Assembly: GCA_020698575.1 (NCBI GenBank)
Contig: CM036255.1
Span: 33,926,411-33,990,410, forward strand
DNA length: 64,000 nt
Direction: 5' to 3'
DNA from: Bostrychus sinensis
Lineage: Eukaryota > Chordata > Actinopteri > Gobiiformes > Eleotridae
Shown here: positions 43,858-54,200 of the stretch, one piece after another
Layout: each line of letters begins with the position of its first letter
Position numbering within the stretch: the first letter of the stretch is position 1
The notes under the pieces: generated by a model
The model's database searches: none
What the model was told of the DNA's origin: nothing
The model's input: the letters and a program-made list of their open reading frames with translations, nothing else
Made by a program: the position numbers and the translations under genes

Positions 43858-44775
43858 CTGCAGACACACAATGGGACAATATGTAAATACAATACATTAT
43901 GAAGAGTCAGTAAGGTCAATGGAATGATTTAGCAGAGGAAAGACAAACAACATGTAGTCAATTTTAATGTAGATTATGCTTTTATACACATTTAAAATTG
44001 GGAATTTGAAAAGACAAAGTCAATAACAATAGTAAAGTGTAAAAATAAATAAATTGAAAGAAAAAAAGTATAAAAGAAGTGAATTAAAAAATCTGAAAAT
44101 TACAACAATACAAAACTAGCAAAAACTAAAATATAAAATAAAATACAACAGAATAAAAGAATAAAAAAATATATACAATTAAACAAATGTAAAAGTTAAG
44201 TTCTGCTTTTGTAATAAACAATAGTTTTAGTCCAAACTGCGTCAGTGGAAAAAGAGCTCTGTTACAGAGAGGCTCCACTGAAGCAGAACGACAGAAAGGT
44301 TTCAGAGCTAAAGATAAACAGAGAAAAACCTCAAGACTTTAACATGAGACACTGTTCATGTTAAGTTTCTTTTACATTGGTTTTCTAAGTTTAAAATGAA
44401 ATAAAAATGTTGATCAGGAGATAAACAAAAAAGACAAGAAACAATTCAAGACATTGTTAACAAGGAAAAAAAATACAATTTGTACAATTAAAAGCAGAAA
44501 ATGTCATAGAAATAAAGTTTGTTCTAAATCCAAAATTCATTAGCATAGATTTATTTTATTATTGTTTTTTTCCTGTCAGGTTAGAGACATTAATTTAAGT
44601 TGAGGAGAATAAGAAGACATGGGCCATGATACTGACCATGTCTTCTATTTTCATATCAAATAAAAAAAAAAAAAACAGTTATAAGTTTTTAGACACATCA
44701 ATATACAAATATCAGTAAAAATAATGAAAAGTAAGTGAGTTTAGAAGAAAATATGAAGAAGTTGAAATGACTTAC
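43858..44775 (-). other. J-C intron of cluster E
   Basis: 918-base intron closely matching cluster A, with no gene. Confidence 0.8.
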
Positions 44776-44813
44776 AGTTCAGCTCCAGTCTGGTTCCTCC
44801 ACCGAACGTGAAC
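44776..44813 (-). CDS. Immunoglobulin light-chain J segment J-E
   Basis: 38 bases encoding (W)FTFGGGTRLELN, with donor GTAAG on the minus strand at 44,771-44,775. Confidence 0.93.
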
Positions 44814-44852
44814 CACAGTGATACAAACTCATTGAGTGGTCGTACAAAAACC
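44814..44852 (-). other. 23-RSS of J-E
   Basis: Heptamer 44,814-44,820, 23-base spacer, nonamer 44,844-44,852. Confidence 0.92.
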
Positions 44853-45439
44853 TGCAGCCGTTCAGAGACTGTTACAAAACCATTCAGTTGTGGAGAAACT
44901 GGTAAACAACTCTGAAACTGCTTCAGCATCAGGTCAGATTTAGATCAAACCAGGACTAAACTTGGACTAAATTAGGACAAAAGTTTGACTGAACCAGAAC
45001 TAAACTAGGACTAAACCAAGCTATGGCAAAACTTGGACTAATCCAGGACCAAACAAAGACCAAAACTAAGTCCAGACTCAAATTGACTCTTGTTAGTTTT
45101 AGGTTTCTATATGTGATTAAAAAAATTATTAAATAAAATCAAATAAAATTGTATTTTATTTGTAAAACCCTATGTTGTTTGTGTACATATATTTTTACAG
45201 AGCAGTGTGAGCGGTGAGTCTACTGTTACTGATGGTGTGTGTGTGGCCTGTTCTTTGGTCTGAACTGAGCTTGTTTTAAATGTTCTCTAGAAATAAAGTC
45301 TGACTGGGTTTGACTGAGAGAATTATTTAGTTTATTTTAAATAAATAAAAGTGAAATAGTGTTGTCTTTATAATGTAGTGTAACTGTGTAGAGTGAGCTC
45401 AGTGAAGTGAGTCAGTTTGTGTTCAGTCTGACTGAGGGA
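44853..45439. other. V-J intergenic DNA of cluster E
   Basis: Same layout as cluster B, including the AGGACTAAAC-type tract (about 44,945-45,085) and the ATG-led frame into J-E (MLKQFQ, one residue different from the other four). Confidence 0.55.
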
Positions 45440-45467
45440 GGTTTTTGTACGACTGTTTTTCACTGTG
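45440..45467 (-). other. 12-RSS of V14
   Basis: Heptamer 45,461-45,467, 12-base spacer, nonamer 45,440-45,448. Confidence 0.92.
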
Positions 45468-45973
45468 TGAGCACCCACAGACTGTTGATATAGTGAGCAC
45501 CCTGACAGTAGTAAACAGTATAATCTTCAGCCTGAACTCCACTGATGGTCAGAGTATTGCTGGACTTAGATCCACTGCCTGAAAAACGACTGGGAACACC
45601 TGAGGCTCGAGATGATCCAGCATATATGAAAGGTTTAGGGCTTTCTCCATCTCTCTGTTGGTACCAGTAAAAATCGCCAGTTGATGCCACCGCTGGACTG
45701 ACAGTACACTGTATGTTGATGGTGTCCCCCAGGGCGGCCATCACTGCTCCAGCCTGAGTCACTGTCACCTGTCCTCTGGACTCTGAACACACACAAACAC
45801 AAAGCACCTGATGGTTTAGTCTGGTTGGTCTCAGAGGGACGGATGTGGACAGAGGACAGCAGTGGGACTCTCTGGACTTTACCTGTGAAGCAGCAGCAGA
45901 GGACAGTCCACATGAGGACGCACACCAAAGTCATGTTGGTGATGAGGAGGGCTTCTGTGGCTTGTGTTGTCAT
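45468..45973 (-). CDS. Immunoglobulin light-chain V segment V14 (family 1), intact, short CDR1
   Basis: Leader exon 45,883-45,973 and V exon 45,468-45,782. The most divergent family-1 gene: VMAALGDTINIQC in FR1, short CDR1 (SPAVASTGDFYW), CDR2 region AGSSRAS, FR3 SGSKSSNTLTIS, germline end YYCQGAHYINSLWVLT. Deletional orientation to J-E. Confidence 0.92.
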
Positions 45974-46013
45974 GAAGGACAGCTGCCAGTGCTCCAGAGT
46001 GCACCTCTCAGGA

Positions 46014-46055
46014 CTATAAAGTGTCCCACTGGACCATGCTGCTGCTCATGCAAAG
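46014..46055 (-). promoter_or_regulatory. V14 promoter
   Basis: CTATAAAG (46,014-46,021) and ATGCAAAG (46,048-46,055). Confidence 0.6.
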
Positions 46056-46757
46056 TGTCAAACATTTACATCAGAAAAGGTTTGAGTGGAGCCTCTGGAG
46101 AGCTGAGTTCAGGACCAGACCAGAGCTTTATGAGAAAACAAACTGTGGAACTAATGATGCATGAAGAAGTGCTCTGGCTCTGTTTAGAACTACAGCTGCA
46201 GTTAGAAGTGAGAAGGCACAGACACTGGACTTTTGCCAATATCTTTTATGTTTACTCTGCCTAAAGCCAAGAAATAATCACAATCGTGTACTCAATTAAA
46301 AGTACCGCTACTTCAAGATGATGAAACTGTAGGAAGACTGGACCCCAGCTGGAGGAGTTTCACATCTAAAATGTAATCCAGCTTTAACTCAACAGACATT
46401 CCTCCTCCAGATGTGGAACCACAGCAAGGCAAACTCTGAACCCTCAGATAATTAATCAGGTCATAAAATTGTTTAGTTTGTTCTTGACAACACCAGATCA
46501 CATTCTTCTAATGGGAAAGCCACAAAAGGTTGCATACGTGCAACAATACTACCTCCTAGTGTCCATTGCAAGAGAGGCCAGAGAGAACTTGCAGATATGA
46601 AATAAAATTAATTACTCTGAGACTGAATTATTTTCTTCATGTACTCACAAAACCAAGTGGACTCATTTACATGTTGTTTTACAGGACATTGTCATAAATA
46701 AGCTAAAACTGTGTTGTTGCATTCATCATGTTGTTTGAGATGCGTTTTATTTCATTA
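46056..46757. other. Gene-free DNA at the right edge of the light-chain locus
   Basis: The first 140 bases match the V-upstream block and then diverge near 46,195. This marks the edge of the duplicated units. No gene seen after it. Confidence 0.55.
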
Positions 46758-48950
46758 TTACCATCCATCCATTTTCCACTTTATCCGGGGCCAGGTCACA
46801 GGGGCAGCAATCTAAGCAGGGATACCCAGACTTCCCTCTCCCTGGACACTTCCTCCAGCTCTACTGGGGGCACCCCAAGGGATTCCCAGGCCGAGAGACA
46901 TAGTCCCTCCAGCGTGTCCTAGGTCTTCCCCGGGGCCTCCTCCCAGGGAGGGACCAGGAGGCTCAGAAACAGATGCCCGAGCCACCTCAGCTGGCTCTTC
47001 TCGATGTGGAGGAGCAGCGGCTCTACTCCGAGCTCCTCCTGGGTGACAAAGATCCTCACCCTCTCTCTAAGGGAGCGCCCAGCCACCCTGCGGAGGAAAC
47101 TCATTTCAGCCGCTTGTATCCGGGACCTTGTCCTTTCGGTCATGACCCAAAGCTCATGACCATAGGTGAGAGCAGGAACATAGGTGAGAGTAGGAACTTA
47201 GGTGAGAGTAGGAACATAGGTGAGAGTAGGAACATAGATCAACAGTAAATCGAGAGCTTCGCCTTTCAGGTCAGCTCCTTCTTCACCACAACAGACCGAT
47301 ACAATAACAGCATTACTGCAGACGCTGCACCGATCCACCTGTCAGTCTCAGTTTCATCCTTCCCTCACTGTGAACAAGACCCCGAGATACTTAAACTCCT
47401 CCACTTGAGGCAGGAACTCTCCACCGACCTGGAGAGGGCAAGCCACCCTTTTCCAGTCGAGAACCATGGCCTCTGACTTGGAGAAGCTGATTCTCAGCCC
47501 CGACAGAGGGAGTAGAGCTGGTCCACTGTCCCCGACCGCCACGCGATGTTGCAGAGATGTGTCAACCAAGACAGCCCCACAATATCCAGAGACTTGAGGT
47601 ACTCAGGGTGGATCTCATCCACCCCCGGTGCCTTTCCACCAAGGCGCTTTTTAACCACCTCAGTGACTTCAGCTTGGGTGATAGTCGAGTCCACCTTTGG
47701 GTCCCCAACCTTTGCTTCCTCAACAGAAAACGTGTCGGTGGAATTGAGGACATCCTCTAAGTATTCCTTCCACCGCCCGACAACATCCCCAGTCAAGGTC
47801 AACAGCTCCCCACCTCCACTGTAAACAGTGTTTTTGAAGAACAGCTTCCCCTCCTGACTCGGTGGACGGTTTCCCAGAATCTCTTTGAGGCCGACCAATA
47901 GTCCTCCTCCCAGACCCGAGTTTTTGCCTCCACGACCACCTGGGCCGCAGCACGCTTGGCCTTCCAGCACCCATCGGCTGCCTCAGGAGTCTCACAAGCC
48001 AACCAGGCTTGATAGGACTCCTTCTTCAGCCTGACAACATCCCTTACTTCCGGTGTCCACCACTGGGTTCAGGGTTTGCAGTCACCACAGGCACCAGAGA
48101 CCTTACGGCCACAGCTCCTGATGGCTGCATCGACAATAGAGGTGGAGAACAGGGTCCAACATGTCCCCAACCTCCCTCGGGATCTGGTCTCAGCTCTGGA
48201 GGTGGGAGTTGAAGACCCCTCTGACAGGAGGCTCAGCCAGACGTTCCCAACAGACCCTCACAATACATTTGGGTCTGCCGAGTCTGTCTGGCCTCCTCCT
48301 CCACCTTTGGAGCCAACTCACCACCAGGGGGAGCTCAGTAACAGCTCAGCCCTCTCTTCACCCAAGTGTCCAAGACACACGGCCGAAGGTCAGATGACAC
48401 GACAACAAAATCACTCATTGACCTCCGGCCTAGGGTGTCCTGGTGCCACGTGCACTGATGAACACCTTGTGCTTGAACATGATGTTTGTTATCAACGATC
48501 TATGACTAGCACAGAAGTTCAACAACAGAACACTGCTCTGGTTCAGATCAGGGAGGAGATTCCTCCCAATCACGACCCTCCAGGTATCACTGTCGCTGCC
48601 CACGTGAGCATTGAAGTCCCCCAGTAGAATGATGTCCCCAGTTGGAGCACTTTCCAGCCCCTCCCAGGGACTCCAAGAAGGCCGGGTACTCTACACTGCT
48701 GTTCAGCCTGTAAGCCGAGACAACAGTGAGAGACCTGTCCCCCACCCGGAGGCGTAGGGACACGACCCTCTCGTTCTCCAAGGAAAACTCCAACACATGG
48801 CAGCTGAGCTGGGGGGCTATGAGCAAGCCCACACCAGCCCGCCACCTCTCACTACCGACAATCTCTACTCGGTAACGCTCAACCTCCTGCACAAGCTCAG
48901 CCCCCTCAGCTCCTCAGCTCAGCTCCAGGGTGGGGCCCTGGCTGATGTAA
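46758..48950 (-). pseudogene. RTE-like LINE, internally deleted
   Basis: Minus strand. Starting from the 5' side: endonuclease-like scraps near 48,890-48,590 (GVGLLIAPQLSC, VVSLRLRVGDRS, TVVSAYRLNSSV); linker near 48,000-47,800 (KAKRAAAQVVVEAKTRVWEE); RT N-part near 47,760-47,500 (GGKAPGVDEIHPEYLKSLD, LTHLCNIAWRSGTV); RT C-part near 47,490-47,350 (GLRISFSKSEAMVL, VEEFKYLGVLFT); tail near 47,140-46,920 (AAEMSFLRRVAGRSL, GVEPLLLHIEKSQL). The segment with the YADD catalytic site is missing between the last RT pieces. It ends in CCATCCATTTT. A 16-base unit (GGTGAGAGTAGGAACA) is repeated four times near 47,160-47,240. Confidence 0.8.
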
Positions 48951-50165
48951 CTGGCCTCGTTATTTTTGTCATCATAAAGGGCTTTTGAACCCTTGAACTT
49001 CTCAGTGTGATGAACATTCACTGCTGCTGTTTGAGATGGAGCATTAACGTACATGGCTCTTTGTAAAGTAATACGACCCGGGGCAGACAGTTCCCACCAG
49101 GCCGACCACATGCCTCCAGGTAACGCCCCTAAGGTTTTCAAAGTAAAATACACCTTTTTCTTTTGTTCTAGGCCTAGTTGCATCTTTTCACCCATGTTTG
49201 TCTCTCATGGGGCTCCCAGCTTTAATTTGTAACTTTAATTTCTCGCTTTTTCGGTATTATAACTCCATGCTTTAAATTTTGTTTTCTCATATTTTTATGT
49301 AATATTTTTACAAAGCTTCATACAATATCCCTTTCCAGTGCATAACAGCGTGAACTATTTTCAGAAGCTCCACTGTGTAAATCTTTGCAAGCTGCAGCAA
49401 AAGCATTTGACTGCATTTTCATTTTGCATAAACTGACCATCGCCAATATTTCTTGAACTTTGACGCCAGCTTAGGCTGAAAACCAACATAGTCCTGAGCT
49501 TTTGTCACAACAACTGGCAGCTGGCACATATTTAGCTTTCCCTGGAGGACGCACCCCAAGGAACCACAGCGTGTCCTCTGGAAGAAACCCCAGCAGCACC
49601 TCGAGGACCAGACTGGCCGTCCTCTCAACTCTGCTCCGTACACATAAACCAACCAGTGTGAGACATTCAGAGATTGGCGTCAAAATTCCTAGGAATGTTT
49701 AGTTTATTCCCTAAAAAATCTACAATAAATTCGTAAGCCGTACATTATACTCCATGTATAAATATTAGCCTACATAATGGTCCTGTCTATGAACATCAAC
49801 ACCTAATACGTGTGTCTTCCAACATACTGTTTTGCAAAATTTTTGGAACTAAATTCATACTTAATTAAATTTAAGTTGAGTTTCAAGTGATCTGATTCTG
49901 TTTGTTTGGGTCCCTGAGCGGTCAAGAACTCTCACCTTCAGATCTTAGGTGGTTTATTAAACTTTTCTTTATTAAATAATTACTTGATGTTTCCTGATAA
50001 CAGATCAATATAATAACCAATAATAAATTAAATATATCTTAAAGCTAAAACACTTCCCACTTGTTATAGTTCTCCCACATGACTCAAAAGTAAAAGTACT
50101 CAACAGAATTATCACTTGAGTAAAAGTAAAAACTGAAAAATGTCATTTATATACCAAGTAAACAC
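48951..50165. other. Gene-free DNA
   Basis: Short frames only (for example 49,419-49,702 on either strand), without recognisable similarity. Confidence 0.45.
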
Positions 50166-51030
50166 AGGAAAAACTACTACTACTACTAATGCTACTACTA
50201 ATGTTACTGCTACTACTACTAATGCTACTACTAATGCTACTGCTACTACTACTAATGCTACTGCTACTACTACTAATGCTACTGTTACTACTACTAATGC
50301 TACTGTTACTGCTACTACTAATGCTACTACTACTGCTACAAATGCTACTGCTACTGGTACTACTATTACTACTCCTAATCTTACTGCTAATGCTACTGCT
50401 AATGCTAATGCTACTACTACTAATGCTACTGCTACTACTACTAATGCTACTGTTACTGCTACTACTAATGCTAATGCTACTACTACTGCTACAAATGCTA
50501 CTACTACTACTAATGCTACTACTAATGCTAATGTTACAACTACTGCTACTACTAATGCTACTACTACTACTAATGCTACAAAAAATGCTACTACTACTAC
50601 TAATGCTACTAAAAATGCTACTACTGCTACTACTAATGCTACTACTAATGCTACTACTACTACTACTACTGCTACTACTAATGCTAATGCTACTAAAATG
50701 CTACTACTATTACTAATGCTACAACTAATGCTACTACTACTAATGCTAATGCTACTATTACTGCTGTTACTAATGCTACTACTACTACTAATGCTACAAA
50801 AAATGCTACTACTACTACTAATGCTACTAAAAATGCTACTACTGCTACTACTAATGCTACTACTAATGCTACTACTACTACTACTACTGCTACTACTAAT
50901 GCTAATGCTACTAAAATGCTACTACTATTACTAATGCTACAACTAATGCTACTACTACTAATGCTAATGCTACTATTACTGCTGTTACTAATGCTACTAC
51001 TACTACTACTACTGCTCCTGCTACTACTAC
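50166..51030. repeat. (ACT)n/(AATGCT)n microsatellite-like array
   Basis: About 865 bases built from ACT and AATGCT units, with interspersed GTT and AAA. A segment of about 110 bases (AAAAATGCTACTACTGCTAC...) near 50,600-50,713 recurs near 50,828-50,935, so the array has also grown by segmental duplication. Frames through it (Thr/Asn/Ala or Leu/Met) are by-products of the repeat. Confidence 0.85.
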
Positions 51031-51253
51031 AAGGCTGGACACATTTACTACGTCAGGTCTAATCCCAGTGAGTGATAATCCTCCAAATTATAATCTGCTG
51101 CAGTCAGCGCTTGGACTTTTACACAACAGGACGGACTTAGAACCAAACCAGGTCTAAACCAAGACTAACCAGGACTTAACCAGGTTTAATCCAGGACTAA
51201 ACCAGGAGTAAACCAGGGGTAGACAAGATTAAACCAGGTGTAAACCCTGTAGC

Positions 51254-54200
51254 ATGGTTCAGCCCGGTCTGGCCTGGGTCCTGTTGGTCTCAGCACTGGT
51301 CGTGGTCCGAAGTTTTGACGAGAGACCGGACTTAAACCACAATGAGGACGTCCTCCATCCGAGCTCCATCACAGAGAACTGGGAGACCTCCAACCTCGAC
51401 TGGGACCAGGACCAGGACCAGGACCAGGACCAAGACCGGACCGAAGGCCGGACTGAAGGCCAGACACACCAGGGTGAGGATTTGGAAACACGCTTCACTT
51501 AAACCAGGACTAACCCAGGACTAACCCAAGACTAAACCAGGACTAAACCAGGGCTAAGCCAGGACTAAACCAGGACTAAACCAGGACTAAACCAGGACTA
51601 AACCAGGGCTAACCCAGGACTAAACCAGGACTAACCCAGGGCTAACCCAAGACTAAACCAGGACTAAACCAGGGCTAACCCAGGACTAAACCAGGACTAA
51701 ACCAGGACTAACCCAGGACTAAACCAGGACTAACCCAGGACTAACCCAGGACTAACCCAAGACTAAACCAGGACTAAACCAGGACTAACCCAGGGCTAAC
51801 CCAGAACTAAACCAGGACTAACCCAAGACTAAACCAGGACTAACCCAGGACTAACCCAGGACTAAACCAGGACTAACCCAGGACTAAACCAGGACTAACC
51901 CAGGACTAACCCAGGACTAACACAAGACTAAACCAGGACTAAACCAGAACTAACCCAGGACTAACCCAGGACTAAACCAGGACTAAACCAGGACTAACCC
52001 AGGACTAACCCAGGACTAAACCAGGACTAACCCAGGACTAACCCAGGACTAACCCAGGACTAAACCAGGACTAACCCAGGACTAAACCATGACTAAACCA
52101 GGACTAACCCAGGACTAAACCAGGACTAACCCAGGACTAAACCAGGACTAAACCAGGACTAACCCAGGACTAAACCAGGACTAACCCAGGACTAACCCAG
52201 GACTAAACCAGGACTAACCCAGGACTAAACCAGGACTAACCCAGGACTAACCCAAGACTAAACCAGGACTAAACCAGGACTAAACCAGGACTAACCCAGG
52301 GCTAACCCAGGACTAAACCAGGACTAACCCAGGACTAACCCAGGACTAAACCAGGACTAACCCAGGGCTAACCCAGGACTAACCCAGGACTAAACCAGGA
52401 CTAACCCAGGACTAAACCAGGACTAAACCAGGACTAAACCAGGACTAACCCAGGACTAAACCAGGACTAAACCAGGACTAACCCAGGACTAACCCAGGAC
52501 TAAACCAGGACTAACCCAGGACTAACCCAGGACTAAACCAGGACTAACCCAGGACTAAACCAGGACTAACCCAGGGCTAACCCAGGACTAAACCAGGACT
52601 AAACCAGGACTAACCCAAGGCTAAACCAGGACTAAACCAGGACTAACCCAGGGCTAACCCAGGACTAAACCAGGACTAACCCAAGACTAAACCAGGACTA
52701 ACCCAGGACTAACCCAGGACTAAACCAGGACTAACCCAGGACTAAACCAGGACTAACCCAGGACTAACCCAGGACTAACCCAAGACTAAACCAGGACTAA
52801 ACCAGGACTAAACCAGGACTAAACCAGGACTAAACCAGGACTAACCCAGGGCTAACCCAAGGCTAAACCAGGACTAAACCAGGACTAACCCAGGACTAAC
52901 CCAGGACTAAACCAGGACTAAACCAGGACTAACCCAGGACTAAACCAGGACTAAACCAGGACTAACCCAGGACTAACCCAGGACTAAACCAGGACTAACC
53001 CAGGACTAAACCAGGACTAACCCAGGACTAAACCAGGACTAACCCAGGACTAACCCAGGACTAACCCAGGACTAAACCAGGACTAACCCAGGACTAACCC
53101 AGGACTAACCCAGGACTAACCCAGGACTAAACCAGGACTAAACCAGGACTAACCCAGGACTAAACCAGGACTAAACCAGGACTAACCCAGGACTAAACCA
53201 GGACTAACCCAGGACTAACCCAGGACTAACCCAGGACTAAACCAGGTCTAACCCAGGACTAAACCAGGACTAAATAATCCCTAACTTTAACCCTCAGATA
53301 ACTCCAGCTCGTCCGTCTGCGGGGACTTCAGCAGCGAGACCACTCCGGACGGCCAGTGCCGGATCCGCGCCACCCTCCCTGCCGTATCAGGGTCGTCGCC
53401 GCGGGAACGCTGCCCCGACCTGTTCCGCTGCCGGGACGGGGCGTCTGATTGGCCGAGGGAGAGCGCGAGCCGGCAGCAGCAGCTGGAGCGGGTCCAGGAG
53501 GCCGTGGACGAGATGAAGGAGGAGATCCAGGAGCACCAGCGCAGGGTCAAAGGTCTGGAGACGCAGGTGAGGAGGTGTCTGGGGAGGGGGAGGAGCTGGA
53601 GGAGGAGATGTCTGGGGAGGGGGAGGAGCTGGAGGAGGAGGTGTCTGACAGAGTTAGTATTTTAAAATGTACCCTTCATTAGAATATACTTTTAACGCAA
53701 AGAGGAATATTCCAGTCCGTGCTGACGCTGGCCCCGCCTCCCTCTCAGTCTGAAGGTCACGTGACTCTGAACTCGTCTCTGATTGGCCGGCTGCGCTCCC
53801 TGGAGCTGCGTCACTCGGAGGTCTCCACTCTTCTTCACGTGCACTCCGCTCTGCTGCACGAGCTCCACACCCAGCTCCAGAACCTGTCCCGGGCCCTGCA
53901 CACCGGCTGTACCCTGAAGTACGCACGGACAGCGCCCCCTCTGGCCATCAGGAGCGGCGCACGCCCAGGTAACACAGACTCCGGATGTGAGCAGAGCCGT
54001 CACACTAAAGAGGGCAAGGAAGGCAATTTCCTGGGGCCCAGAACTGAAGGGGGCCCCCAAGGACAGTTATTTGTCTGTACAGTAGTGAAGAGCCTGTGGT
54101 AGGGCCTCAGGTTTAATCTTCTGTCAGAGCTCACTACTCCCTGGCCTTGTGCACAGCCTCACGTTAGCTCTCCCACACTTTGGTGCTCTCTTTATTCTCA

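Noticed and set aside
50140..50934. 264-aa Thr/Asn/Ala and 175-aa Leu/Met frames
   Set aside because: Open only because the ACT/AATGCT repeat has no stops.
51503..53275. Interstitial telomere repeat (CTAACCC in many units)
   Set aside because: The unit is 11 bp (AGGACTAACCC) and not (CCCTAA)n. The likeness is limited to seven bases.
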